Part shown: one piece after another, positions 12,101 through 24,273 of the stretch
Numbering within the stretch: the stretch's first letter is position 1
Layout of the letters: every line of letters starts with the position of its first letter
Assembly (NCBI GenBank): GCA_033002965.1
Contig: JAURVB010004818.1
Coordinates: 1-64,000, forward strand
Reading direction: 5' to 3'
DNA from: Piper betle
Lineage: Eukaryota > Streptophyta > Magnoliopsida > Piperales > Piperaceae
DNA length: 64,000 bases
Program-made: the position numbers and the translations under genes
The notes under the pieces: generated by a model
The model's database searches: none
Seen by the model: only the letters and a program-made list of their open reading frames with translations
Told to the model about the DNA's origin: nothing

Positions 12101-14352
12101 AATAAAAATTCAACAGTCGCTTCCTAAGGTTTAGCCGTTTAGGTTTAGCTACCAAATGAGAAGCAAAATGGCCATAATTCAATCAAAATAAATGCAGCCA
12201 TGGCTCAAATATCAAGGGCACCAAAAGCTCATCCAAGAACACGTGAAAGTACGTGTCGAAGAAAACATAATTGGGTAGTTGCAATGTCTTATTTTTGTCT
12301 CATAATCCCGCGACCACACAATGTCACACAAGACATCATTCCCATTTTATCACGTCATTACCCGCAAAATTTCTCAATTCACATACAACCATGGTCTCAA
12401 AACACATCTTAATTAAACGGCCCTCATAAGAGCATAACACAACACAAAATAAAATCCGGTTCACAACACGCATAATAGTGACCAAAAGGTAGTGGTGTTT
12501 GCTCTGAACACATGGTTGTATAATGCAATTAGTTCAATTAACCATTATCAATCACTGGCATCCTCACAGGACCGAAACCAGGCCGGTTTTATTGGCCGGC
12601 CCACAGGGTCCATGACCAGAGCCGAAAAATGAAACGTTTCTTCAAAACCACCCCTGGTTTGGTTTTGTCCTTCTCATAACTATTTATTATTAAATGAAAT
12701 GAAGCCAGCCCTTTTATTTTTAAGATAATAATAATAATAGTATATTATTATTATTATTAATTATTTCCAAGTATTTGTGATGGGACGCGAGCTCTTGGAG
12801 TGCTTTTGGGCATCCTTCCAAAATCCGCCGCGGTTTTGTAAACCCCCAAAACAGCCCTCGGGATTGTTTGTACGTAGCTTTGCAAATAATGTTGGGGCCC
12901 ACACCGATGGGATCCTCATGCATGACACGTTCCCTGGATGTTGAGGGGACATGTGTGTTTGTCTGCGTCTGGTACGTGTATTGGCTTTTTATGCTTGTAT
13001 TCTCAATGGGCACGAAAAGATGGCATAATAATTATAATGGAACGATTTCCATTTAACCCAATTTTTTTTTTCCAATGCCTTCAAAAGATGTGTTCGGGTA
13101 TATGAAAAGAAACTCTAGTGCAGACACAAATTAGTAGATGGAGCTCGGTCATGTCCCAACTATTTTCGATTATATATAATATCAAACGCAATATCCAAAA
13201 GAATTGAATAAGTAAGTAGGGACAACTTTCGTCCAACATTTACGCGCCTAATGAGCCGAGATCGGTGTCGCCTATATAAACATACATAATGTAATATAAT
13301 GGACTACTGGACGGAAAAATTCGCTTGCATGCATGAAGCCAAGGGTAGCTGGAATTGACAAGGCGTTAATTAATCAAGTCATTGTTAGCATTATTATACC
13401 ACTAAAAAGGGCGATTAGGACGTCAAGAACCTTTTGATTAGATATAAGTACACAGCGTTGATTGATTATAATTAATTATTTGCTTGAACAAAGCTCATGG
13501 TCTGGTCGACAGATTAGAAAGTGGGAACGCCCGGGAGATTGCGTGTCTTGTGAAGTCGGCCAAGAATTAATGATCTGAAAGCCTTGTCCAAATGATTTCA
13601 CCCATCATAATCGCTAACGCGGCGGTATTTCCGATCGACTTGATCGTCATCATTTCGCCATCTTTGGTTCTTAGCAAGAGTGCATCGCATCTTTCTCTCA
13701 TTCATGCGTGTGTTTATGTATATCAAGATTCGCATTAGATTTTGTGGTCCTAACCTGCACAGCAGGCACGCATTTTCAAACTTGATTGTAACTGATTAAA
13801 TTTTCCACGTTGATCAGGTTCATGTAAACAATAGTACAAATTAATTTGAAATGCTTCATAATTCATATACAGCTAGACCTAGCTTCTTCTAGATATATGG
13901 AAGCTTAAACACTTCAACTAATTATTCGTTTACTAATAAAAAGTAGGTTATTTAAATCTACAACGTACATGATGCATGCAGTATATCAGAAAGATTTCAA
14001 AAGATAATTATCTATATGATATTTAATTAATCATGCAGTGGCAATTAAAAATAGGTTTACAACAAAATTATGGGTAGGCAATTAGGTATTAAGGCTGGTT
14101 AAATAATTAAGTTTGCGGGCACCGAGTCCCGACCAGAGGGCCACCACTAAATCAAGCCATCCGTGAATCATGATGTACGTGTGGATGATGGCTTCAAACA
14201 TCAGTACATAGCAGCTTATATATTGTTGCCGCCCAGCTAGAACGTAACTATGCATATACACATTGACCGGATAAATTTAACGATGCAAAAAACTAATGTC
14301 AAGGTACACAATAATGTACACCATAGTGTAGTGTTGATTCTTAGGTGGGTTA
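9160..14352. other. Long AT-rich intergenic region, no gene seen
   Basis: Short open frames here lack domains, splice partners or codon structure. I note a CCCTCCGTCCCAAAATAAG word at about 9319-9337, typical of Stowaway MITE ends, without a convincing partner; a TTA run near 10300; and an AAT/TTA run near 12727-12757. The rest shows nothing I can name. Confidence 0.5.
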
Positions 14353-14930
14353 TGTTAGGTTTGTCCCTACATCGGTCGTAGAAATGGTTGGTGACTTGTA
14401 GACAGGCTAATGGGAAAGTTTTAATTACCCAAGCTAATTTTAGATTAAAAGAAGGCTCATGACAACTTATTGCGAATTTCCTTTGGTTGTTTAAAGTCCC
14501 TCTTGTTCGAAGAGTCCAACAGTGGTTTTGGAGTTTTGGTACAGGCTCCAAAGCGGCCCAACAGAGTAGTATCAGAGTTTAACGACAGGGCCCAACAAGT
14601 GATATCAGAGCCAAGTCGAGCTGGATTTGTCCCCAACCGATTATTGTTGTTTCCTTCGTAGCTTCCAAGGCGAGTTTGGCCACGTGCGGGCCGTCTGAGT
14701 TTCAAAGAAGAGTGAGTAGTTAGACGGTGATTGCTTTGGGCCACACCCGATGTGTAAAGGGGAGTTGTTGGGTTTATCCTCACATCGGTCGAGAGATTGT
14801 TGACGACTTGTATATAAGCTAATGGAAAAGCCTTAATTCTGAGGCCTGTGACACCTATCGCGAGTTTCCTTTATTTGTTTAAAATCCTTTTGGGGTTCGA
14901 AAGGTCCAACAGTGATTTCGAAGTTTAGGT
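14353..14930 (+). mobile_element. TRIM (miniature LTR retrotransposon)
   Basis: The left LTR is 14353-14563 (TGTTAGGTTTGTCCCTACATCGG ... GGCCCAACA). It is followed at once by a TAGTATCAGAG primer-binding site (14567-14577) like the initiator-Met-tRNA site of plant elements, then about 190 bp of internal DNA with a second GATATCAGAGCC word. Next come a purine tract (TAAAGGGGAG, about 14756-14764) and a right LTR from 14766 that matches the left one to about 14930 and is then truncated. There is no coding capacity. The order LTR, PBS, PPT, LTR within 0.6 kb is the TRIM layout. A related solo LTR lies at 38359-38582. The last 30-40 bases of the right LTR are missing, so no target-site duplication could be seen. 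Confidence 0.75.
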
Positions 14931-16200
14931 ACATATCATTGATCAATGATGAAGCATATATATTATTGCCGCATTGAAGAGCCAATTAATCTCTAATGGC
15001 TACAGATTATTCACTCCTACGTATGTTGTGTATTAGTTATTAATAAGGCTGATTATCTCAGCTCAGCGGTCATCTGCTATATATTAATTCTCATGGGTAA
15101 GTTAGATGATTTAGCAGTTAAAAGAGAAATTATTTAATATTTATTTTAATGGCTAGTAATCGTGAGGTATTTGAAGTATACGCCTGAGTAGAGGGATTAC
15201 TATTGTTATGACATTAAATAAACGAGGGAAAAGGCCCATCAAATTCAAAGGCGTTCCTTCAGGAGCATCGTTCAATGTCCAAATCTCTTCGACACAACAC
15301 ATTTTCATGTGTGAAAGTCCACCTCAACCTCACAAAAAAGTTTATCACACGCCCCTTTGGAATGTGGACTCGAGACTCGCAATCTGTAATGGAAGCCCAT
15401 GTCAATTGCCCTCACACGAAAGCCCAAGCCATTTATGATCAGCCTTTTTTTTTTCAAAAGTTAAATGTTGCTTACTATCAGTTTATGGATTGTTCAACAA
15501 TATCAATATAAAACTCGAATGTAGCCGTCAAACTTTCTTTGAAGTAATCTGAGAGTTTGTGCTGCCATGAATAGAGGAGTATTAGCTCAACAAGCTGGTA
15601 TTAATTTTTCTCTCCTGCAAAATCCATTCAATATTCTACATACATATTAATTTTATAGTATCGATCACTTGAATCTTTACGTATTCCAATCAAACTAACT
15701 AAAAATAATTATAATAATAACAATGTAATGACATGTTGTCAAAAAGCCAAGTTCCAACCACGCCACTTTTGCCTGGCAACCAAAAGAAACAAGCCAAGGA
15801 GTGGGAGTGTGTGACGTCTATGCAGTTGGACCAGCCACTTTTGATGAAAGACTGAAGCCCCGGTCTCTCCTGTCATCACTAATCCTTCATTTTCTATCAA
15901 ACCAAAAGGCCCAGTTGGCTAAGCCATCATTTTTCAGTAGAATGCCTCTCTCCCCATGCTGTAGAGCTTGTAAATACGATAGTAGAGTTAATTAGATGAC
16001 GATGAGCATCATTGTTATATTATTATACGCTTGCTATAATTTACTTCTGTAATATGAAAGGCCAGTAGTTAGAACTCTACAAATATTAAAAGGGTAAGGA
16101 GCCACTCTGTACCAAGTCTTTAAAAGACTACCACCAATTAGTTTACCTGTCCATCTAAGCCTCCTCTGAAGAACACTTTGGAATTAGAAATCAAGAAAAA
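14931..16200. other. Intergenic DNA and 5' flank of the CYSTM gene
   Basis: No gene is supported. A segment at about 14951-14975 (GCATATATATTATTGCCGC) resembles 14212-14236 on the other side of the TRIM element. This may reflect a local duplication around the insertion. The last few hundred bases should hold the promoter and leader of the CYSTM gene. Confidence 0.45.
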
Positions 16201-17187
16201 ATGAATGATCCAAAATATGCTTATCCTTACCCTGCTCAAGGTACTTTTGTTTTGTTGTTCGCTTTTAATATATCTGCTTGATGCTGATCTTGTTTGTGTG
16301 TATCCTTCGTTTTTATTTTTATGAATGATAATAATCAGTTCATATTATCCGTTGTTTATGTACATCTTCTTTTTAATTTTTTCCGGGTTGAATGTTGGTT
16401 GATTCCTTAGTTCTTGCACTGTGTTTTGTAGAAAAAGTTTGATCTTCAAGTTTGTTGTTGGGAGTTCACGTGGCTTAATATGCCAACATAGTACTTGCTT
16501 GTCATCATCATACGACTCTTTTACAGAAGTCTCGTTTCTATACCATCGCCAATTTTAGTCTCAAACTGTGGCGTCTGCGAATTTCCTTATTTCCAGCTTT
16601 TCTGTTGACGCATCTTGTTTTTCTTTAATTTTTCCAACTTTATGTGTTAGCACAGATTCAGAAATCATGTTTTCCAAATTTATCAGCAATTTTTTTTGTT
16701 GTGAAATGTTAATTATAACCCTTTCTAGTGCAGTCATTTATTTCAGTCCTTTTTTTCTTTCAATTCGTTGGTAATTATGGGAAACTTGTCCTAACATATC
16801 CAATAAAATTCTCTGCTTTATGATTAGGTAAAGCTGTTAATTAGTAGCTAGATCATGGCTTGATCATGGGTTGCTTTATATTTAAGCTTTACAGAATTAC
16901 TCAATCAACCATTTCAATTTTTTTCCAGGATATTATCAGGGGCCTCCTGTGATGGCTCCTCCTCAGTATTATGCAGCTCGACCCCCAAGGAGATCACCTG
17001 GCTTTCTTGAGGGATGGTGGGCAAATTTCATTATTATGTCTCCATTCATTTGTTTAATATTTAAATAATTTTTTTTAAAAAGAAAGAACTGATGTGATTT
17101 TTCTTGTGGCGAAGCCTTGCAGCTCTTTGCTGTTGCTGCCTCATCGATGAATGCTGCTGTGACCCTTCCATCATCTTTATTGGCTGA
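16201..17187 (+). CDS. Cysteine-rich transmembrane (CYSTM) small protein, three exons, 66 aa
   Basis: Exons are 16201-16240, 16929-17016 and 17115-17187. The introns are GT-AG, and the splices fall inside a Gly codon and a Cys codon. The protein opens MNDPKYAYPYPAQ and continues into GYYQGPPVMAPPQYYAA, a Pro/Tyr/Gln-rich stretch. It ends with the CYSTM module at residues 43-58 (CLAALCCCCLIDECCC), then a short DPSIIFIG tail. CYSTM proteins are tail-anchored membrane peptides of plants and fungi linked to stress tolerance; Arabidopsis members dimerise and sit at the plasma membrane. The first exon has only 13 whole codons, so simple open-frame searches miss this gene. Length, order and the all-Cys core fit the family exactly; the particular role is unknown. 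Confidence 0.9.
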
Positions 17188-17858
17188 TGATATACGTTCC
17201 TGTCTGGATGAGTACTTTCTGGGTTTCTCATGTCCTCTAAATAATTGTCTGTAAACAATATTAACTGCATGCATTTTGATTGCTGATTTTATTGAGGATT
17301 TATGTTTAGCGTTTGTATGACCAAGATAATATTATTGAATCCGTCTCTCTTATAAGCGTGCCTTGTAGAGCACCATATATCAGATATTTATTTTGCTAAT
17401 GTCTTTCGTCTGAAAGCAATTCAGGAAAATCCATGCCACCGAGACCATAACAAGAGGGATAGATATGATGTCCTTTCAATCGATTAATTGCCGTGGAGTG
17501 ATTAACTCATTTTATCTTTGTTTTAGCTATAAACAAAGGAAATATAATTAGCTTTGAGGTTGATGCATGGACTTTGGGGATACATGATTTGATTTTTTTG
17601 ATTTTGATAGAGCAAATTCATGCGTTCCCACAAACAGATAAAAGGGGGATCAAATGGGACCTCATGTGGAACACTTGATGAGGTTATTCTAGAAATAGGA
17701 TTCAATAAACCTTCTTATCCGCTAAACTAGATTTACTTTTAACCAATACAAAATAACAAAGTACAGTCTCCGTACAGGCATCGACCCTCTTGGTAAGGAA
17801 GAGGAAGAACGTTGATCATGATTTACAATGCAACTTTCTTTTACAATACATTCGTTAC
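17188..17858. other. 3' flank of the CYSTM gene and intergenic DNA
   Basis: Contains the 3' UTR of the CYSTM gene. No other feature is supported before the gypsy LTR begins at 17859. Confidence 0.5.
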
Positions 17859-18694
17859 TGTAAAACCTATGATTCAAGTAAGGGTTTTATAGTTTGAACC
17901 GGTCGGTTCGACCGTTAATATCAGTTGAGTCAAGTTTTAATTACAAGACAATCATTCATTTTTCTTATTGACCCTTCATTTTTTATCTACCGACTATTCA
18001 CTTTTCTCCCCTAATATTTATTTATTTCACCACCATCCTTCTCACCTAACTTTCTTCTTCTTTTTATTCCAATTTTTTCCTCCCATGATCCTCATTCGAG
18101 CCGACCACAACTTTGTCGCCGTCGCTGCATGATTGACGATTAGGTACGGAGTAGGAACTAACCGCCTAGGCTTGAAGACACGCTCAGAGCTTCTACCAGG
18201 TCCATTTAAGACTTTGTTTTACACTTTATTCTATTGTGTATTATTTTATTACTTGTAGGATGAGTTAAGTGACATTTTTCATCTTCCATATTGAGACGCC
18301 GAGAGTAGATTCACAGGGTAGGGTTTTGGTTAGCCGACTTAACCAGGACCAGTGACATTCTGGTTTGGTTATCTCAGAGCAAACCCTTGGTTGATTCAGT
18401 TGGAAGATGTTTCATATGTGATGTGTGTACAAAGAGTGTTCCAAGTCCGCCTGGTAGGTATATATTTCTATCCTTATTGTCTTTGATTTATAGATTTCTC
18501 ACCAATAGGTAGTGTGGCAGTATTTTCAGTATTAGATGAGTGAGTGGGGGTAATCACGGTAATAACTAGAAGTACACAGAACAGGGTTCCATCACCTCCT
18601 TCTCCCATACAAGCTAACCCTACTCATGTTCACCACAAGATGGTGTTTAGCAGATCTAGAGTCACACTGCTACCAGGAAATCCCATTGAGCCAA

Positions 18695-21600
18695 TGTAAC
18701 ACCCCGTTTCGGCTCACCCATAAACCGACTTGAAAATGTCATCGATGACTGAACCATTCGCTAATCTACTGAATTCAGTTAAGTCGACCTGGATCTGCCC
18801 TCGATGTCTTAAGATGGAGATGTGACATGCATGATATGACGTGCAAGCAAAAACAGGACAAAATAATAAATAAAAAATCAAAAGAAAATATTTATTTTTA
18901 CAGAATAATGGACAAAGTTTCCCTTAAAAGTGTAATAAGGGCCAACTTGTCCACCATAGGGATATATAAATATTCTATCAAAATAATATGAAACATGACA
19001 ATCTATCATGACATTCGGTCATTATCACTTTCATTTTCATCTGAGCCGAGTCTGAGCTCCAAGGCTCCTTGTTCATTCACATTTATCTATTCATTTCATA
19101 GGTAATTTATCAAGGCATAACACAACATGATTATCATTCACACAACATCAACACATCATCATTATATGTTACGCACGACAAGTACATGTGTGCGCGGGTC
19201 TGTGCTGCTCCTCTGCAGTCTCGACAACTTTCATTCATCACAATTCTCACCTACATAAATATAGAAAACCGTAAGTAATGAGTGTTGCATGTTCAGAAAA
19301 TAACTAACATCAATCTGACACATGAGAGTTAACCCTCTCGTTGAATAAAAATCTCATATACTTCCTTAAGAACTATCACAAGGGCAATAATGGGAGCTGT
19401 CGACCTCAGGCGGTAACATCCCCTTTCCATATCATTCTCTTTCCATCACATGTTCTTTCCTTGGCCATTTAAACTATCCCTTTGTGCGGGAAAATCATTC
19501 TCATTCATCGTAGTCCTCTATATCCTCTGTATTACTCCTGGCCCTAAGTACAGGGGCCGAGTACTATTAGACATGCACTTTTAGTACCATTTTATACCAC
19601 AAGTCTAGATATGCACTGCATAGCAATACCTGTAAATGGAAATGGAGTGGACACTCACCAGTTCCAAACCAGTTATCAACTGGCACGTGCCTGCTCTCAT
19701 AGCACGGTCATCGCACTTCCCTCATTCCATCTCTCATTGAAAACTCGAAAACTACATGTATATAGGTCTGGGTAGAGATTTATATAACAGGCCCAAAGGC
19801 ATTGTGAGTTGGATCTGAGTTTCGAAAATAAACTTGAGGGATCTCATCTTTGAGGGTTATTAATCCAAAAATAACGTGTGAGTAAATAGCCCGCGTGGAG
19901 TGGGATACAATAAGTCCACCACTCGACCTGTCCTCTTACTTGTAAAAACAAAACACAATGGATGTAAAACCCCGAAAATAATAATAATAATAATAAGGTT
20001 ATTTTATTTATGGTTTTGTAAATCTTAAGAGTAAACAATAAATAATATTTAACTAAATATTATTCTTAAAAATCAATATTGACCTTTATCATATCGGTAC
20101 AATGATATTTATGAATGATTTTAAATAAATTTTGTTTATAGAATTTTTTGGGATTGGGAGATGTGAGTGTGATTTAACATTCATTCACATTAAGTAAATA
20201 ATAAGTTTTTGACTTTTTATTATTAAACTAATTATTGGTATTTAATATAATTATTTGTAATTATGTTCTTTTCTATAAAATTTAATGTAGTACCTTCTTG
20301 AATTTTACACATATTAATAAAATTTAATGTAGTGACTTCTTGAATTCTACACATATTCTTCTATATAAAGGAGAATTTTATTGTTAAATAAAAACATCCT
20401 CTGGATAGATTGTGAGCACATTTGACTGACAAAGGGAAGGCTTTAGGATTGTGTGTCATAGTTGTGGGTTCCTCATCCCAATACCAGGTTTGTATAATTA
20501 CTTGAAATGTTATACATTTTAATTTAAGAGTCTTGGTTGGCCTGAGTCCACAGTCGATCACCATGTGCCAAGCACAATCGAGGTTAAAGAATTGGCTCAG
20601 TCCGACACAGGCCAGCACCCCTTAAAAAAATTACTATGTGGGAATCTTGGTCAACTTGAGTTCATATTTGACCACTATGCGCCAAGCACAACTGGTGTCA
20701 AAAAATGACTCAATCTGACACAGGCCACCACCCGCCGACCAACCCTGGCCAGGGTTTTGTCGCGCGTCTCGGAGCTCGAATTCGGCGCTCGATGGCATCT
20801 GAAGTTTGATCAGGCTCAACTGGACAAACTCGGCGGAAGATCTGGCGAATTCCAACGAATCTGGTTTTCTAGCAGTTCAACGGTTTTTCGACAGATTCCA
20901 GCGGTAATTTGATAGCTTCCTGATGGTTTTTTGGCAACCGACAGGATTGTAGTGGTATGGGTACCGTTGGCACCGGCTTGACAAGCTCGACTCAATGGTG
21001 GCGACGGTAGCGGCAACAATGACAGTTGATGGTGGTGACGAGTTTGGCCAGGATGGTTGGTTGCTCCAATCGAGCCCACGATCGACCTCGACAGTCGTGC
21101 TAGGGATGGGGGAAATGTCGGGGAGGTCGAGGGAGTGGTTGTCGGTGACACGGCGATGGTGGTGTGGCTCGAATGGCAATGAATCGACTGGGGGAATGTC
21201 ATGCGTTCGTGGGGTGATTCCGGCGTTGTGGCGGCGAGACGGTGACCAGGTTTGTCGGGGCGGCACGACGATGGGATGACAAGGCAGGGCAGCAATGTGG
21301 TGTCTGCGATGATGAGAGCGACAAACACAAGGGCGAGAGAGGGTTTGGGGGTGAGGAAGAGAAGTGTCGGGAGGGAGAAGAAATACTTTGGTGGCAAACT
21401 CATAAATATGTATTAACTCGACTTCTACTCGAGTCAAAAATAATAACTAGCACATAATAAATCCTTTAAAAAATCTAAAAAAATATGAAAAAATCCCATA
21501 AAATATATTACACACCATAACAATACAATGACATGCTCTATAACTAATAACCCACCCAAACTGCCCTATAACGCATCCTGATGTGTTATTCAGCCTAAAA

Positions 21601-21842
21601 CTATTTCTACGATCAAATACATAAAAAGAAATATTGCATACTTTCATATATTCTGATAACTCATTTCTCACCATGTTTTTGATATTATCATCATATATTC
21701 AGGTACATTTGACCTTCATCGCTCATAACTCATGGCTGGCCTCGACTCAACATGCAGTTCATGAAACTAACTCGATTCGAACTGACAGTTAAATCGACTA
21801 GTTCACTGTAGTAAAACTTTGACTCAAGTCATGGGTTTTACA
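18695..21842 (-). mobile_element. Solo LTR of a Ty3/gypsy element with target-site duplication
   Basis: On the minus strand the LTR starts TGTAAAACCCATGACTTGAG at 21842 and ends GGGTGTTACA at 18695. Five-base direct repeats GCCAA flank it (18690-18694 and 21843-21847). It is 3,148 bp long with TG...CA ends and no internal domain, so it is a solo LTR left by recombination. It is related to the host element: the words around CTTCGGGCC, CAGACCTATATA and GCAGGCACGTGC are shared with 22600-22790. Proline-rich open frames of 186 and 195 codons inside it are LTR sequence, not genes. Confidence 0.88.
20528..20735 (-). repeat. Diverged 93-bp direct repeat inside the solo LTR
   Basis: Copies at 20528-20621 and 20642-20735 share, on the plus strand, TCTTGG, GCCAAGCACAA and GACACAGGCCA in the same order and spacing, with about 30 percent difference. 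It is an old internal duplication of the LTR. Confidence 0.65.
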
Positions 21843-22740
21843 GCCAAGCTCAGCATGCTGCCATCGTAGTGGAAGCCGCCACAACACCTTCAACAATATC
21901 AATCAAATCGGGGGACACAACAGAGGTATGAGATAGATGCTCCAGCTGCAATGAGAGCCATGGATGGACAAGTTCAGGAGAACAGACACCCAATATGTTA
22001 GAACTATGGATGCCGTCACGGAGGAATATGCAAAGTGGGTATGGACGTATGCTTCAGATGTGGTCAACCAGGACATCAAAAGTAAAGCCTCCTTAATTTA
22101 AAATTTCGAGAACAAAATGTTTATAAGGAGGGAAGATTGTAAAACTCATGATTCGAGTCAGGGTTTTATCGTTTACCGTTATTTTTCAGTCGAGTCAAGT
22201 TTTAATTACGAGACGACCAATCATTTTTCTCACTGACTATTTGTTTTTCTCCCTTCACATCTATTTATTCCACACTTCTGACGCTGTCACCATCCAACCA
22301 CCATTATTCTTCTCACTTAACTTTTTTCTTCTTTTTCTTCCTTCTCTTTTCTCCCACGATGCTCACTTGAGCCGGTCACAACCTTGTCACTGTCGCTGCA
22401 TGACTGACGATTAGGTACGGAGTAGGAACTCATCGCCTAGGCTAGAAGACACGCTCAGAGCTTCTATCAGGTCCGTTTAGGAATCATTTCCTATTTTATG
22501 CTCTATTCTATTGTGTATTGTTTTATTACTTGTAGGATGAGTTAAGTGGCGTTTTATCGAATCTCACTTAACTCGGGTCATTTAATCAACCAGTTTTCTA
22601 AATTATTAACCCTTGAGGATGAAATCCCTCGAGTATATTTTTGAAAATAAGATTCACCTCAAGTTGCCTTCGGGCCTATTTTATAAATCCCTACTCAGAC
22701 CTATATATATAGTAGTTTTCGTATTTTTAATAAGGGAAAT

Positions 22741-23074
22741 TCAACAACCGTACTACGCGAGCAGGCATGTGCTAGTCAAAGCCTGAAATTCCAACAACCA
22801 TATGTGTTAGTCGAAGCCGGGAAACACCAACAACTATATGTGCTAGTCGAAGCTGGGAAATACCAACAACCATATGTGCTAGTTGAAGTCAGGAATACTG
22901 ACAATCGTAGGTGCTAGTCGAAGCCAGAAATACCAATAACCGTATGTGCCAGTTGAAGCCAAAAATACCAACAACTGTGCTGCGCAAGAGGGCACGTGCC
23001 AATCGAAGCCGGATATACCAACGACCGTACGTGAGATTTGAAGCCGAAAATACCCATAACCATATATACCACTC
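22741..23074 (+). repeat. LTR-derived minisatellite, about 35-36 bp unit, eight copies
   Basis: The unit reads approximately CCAACAACCATATGTGCTAG then TCGAAGCCGGGAAATA. Copies are 35-36 bp; the first and sixth are about 50 bp because they keep an extra CTGCGCAAGAGGG-like segment. The single-copy version of the longer unit is present in the solo LTR on the other strand (GCTATGAGAGCAGGCACGTG), so the array grew from LTR sequence. The variation between units is by substitution and indel, not by unique spacers. Confidence 0.8.
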
Positions 23075-23239
23075 AAATGAGTTGAACACTTTCCTGTCAC
23101 AATGTTGTAGCATTATTCTGTCCATTACTTGCTTGCCACGTTCCCACAATTGTCAAAAGCGCGAGAGAAAGTTGAGATAGTAGTCTAATAACATAGCAAC
23201 AGCATAATCACTTAGTTGTTTACCAGTCCCAACATACAA

Positions 23240-23640
23240 CCTATGATGTTATAGCCGAAAATCTTGTGCTAACAGCATTTCTTGTGCTTCTGCTTTGCCA
23301 TACTTCATTATCACACACATAAAACTTTCTACAGACAACGTAACTTCCTAGAATCAGAAGAAGAATCTCTTCGAATTCCATATCCTCTGGCTTTTGCATA
23401 CTTGTTATAGAAATCGTATGCCTCAGCCATATTGGAGAACTCCATCTCCTACATGAGGCTACAGCCTTGTTGACTGAAATCTGGAGATTAACACTTTCAC
23501 TCCCCATTTCCTCGGTCTCGTCTTGACTGTCATCCCGCTCTTCCTAATTTATAAAGGCCTCACGATTTTCCATGCTGTTTCTATGGGCTACTCGTAAGAA
23601 ATGCAAGATATTTCTTCCATCTCTCAAAAGCTGCTGCAAC
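23240..23640 (-). pseudogene. FHY3/FAR1-like DNA-binding domain relic
   Basis: Read on the minus strand, one frame gives MEFSNMAEAYDFYNKYAKAR then GYGIRRDSSS (about 23446-23350). The next frame continues VVCRKFYVCDNE (about 23330-23290). This is the order seen in the FAR1 DNA-binding domain (MULE-derived WRKY-GCM1 zinc finger). A stop precedes the MEF block and a one-base frame change separates the two parts. No MULE transposase or SWIM domain follows. FAR1 proteins act in light signalling; this fragment cannot. Confidence 0.65.
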
Positions 23641-24273
23641 AAACAAATTAACCAGCATATATTAAAAAAAACTCAAATAATGTAACAAACATAACAATTA
23701 AACAAATAGTTGAATATAAAATTAATCCAACAAATACAATATTCATATATCCACAACGAAAAAGGCGCATATAGCAAGCAATTATTCATTCAGTAAGGAA
23801 CAAGAACAATAACTAAAAAATGGTACAAAGACAACTTCAATTTTTTTTAAAAAAATTATTTATACAGCTTTGTCTAAACAGAGCAATTCAAAATCAAAAC
23901 AAGTAACACAATACCAACACGCGTATCAATTCCATCCAACCTCTTATACTTTTTCCCGTTGCCACTTGTCCTATAACTCTTTAGCTATTAGAAAAGGCAG
24001 CACTTTTCACATTTACCTCCACAAAACTTCCATGAGAAAAAAAATCATGGACATTACCCAACCCTGCAACAAATAAAAAATCCAAACGTCCAACCTACGG
24101 TTACAAGAAGGAAAATGACAACAAATCCAAGCTTCCCAAACGAAGATTAACAGTCGAAGTAGTCATCAGAAATGATTTACGAACGATGTACAAACTCCAC
24201 CACCGCCGGAGCTTGCCAGCCGTCCACCTCGCCGGAGAAAAATGGGGGAAGTCCAAAGGAGGGGTGAGGAATA
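23641..24273. other. Intergenic DNA
   Basis: AT-rich sequence with no supported gene. Confidence 0.4.

Larger units (their letters stand above)
17859..22740 (+). mobile_element. Decayed Ty3/gypsy element, interrupted by a solo LTR
   Basis: Left LTR material runs from 17859 (TGTAAAACC start) to about 18272. It ends early compared with the right LTR, which starts at 22138 (TGTAAAACTC) and runs to about 22740. Internal sequence is short: a piece of gag before 18690 that resumes after 21847. It ends in a zinc knuckle read from 22045-22080 (CFRCGQPGHQK), a remnant like the 3' end of pol (LKFREQNVYKEG frame) and a purine tract AAGGAGGGAAGAT directly before the right LTR. Protease, reverse transcriptase and integrase are absent. 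The element is non-functional, and the 3.15-kb solo LTR sits inside its gag. Confidence 0.7.

Noticed and set aside
16969..17274. Minus-strand open frames of 69 and 101 codons
   Set aside because: Antisense to the CYSTM exons 2 and 3.
20816..21437. Two minus-strand open frames (195 and 186 codons)
   Set aside because: They lie wholly inside the solo LTR and overlap each other; Pro/Ser/Thr-rich without a domain.
22741..23074. CRISPR-like appearance of evenly spaced repeats
   Set aside because: The whole unit repeats, with no unique spacers; plant nuclear context; units derive from an LTR.
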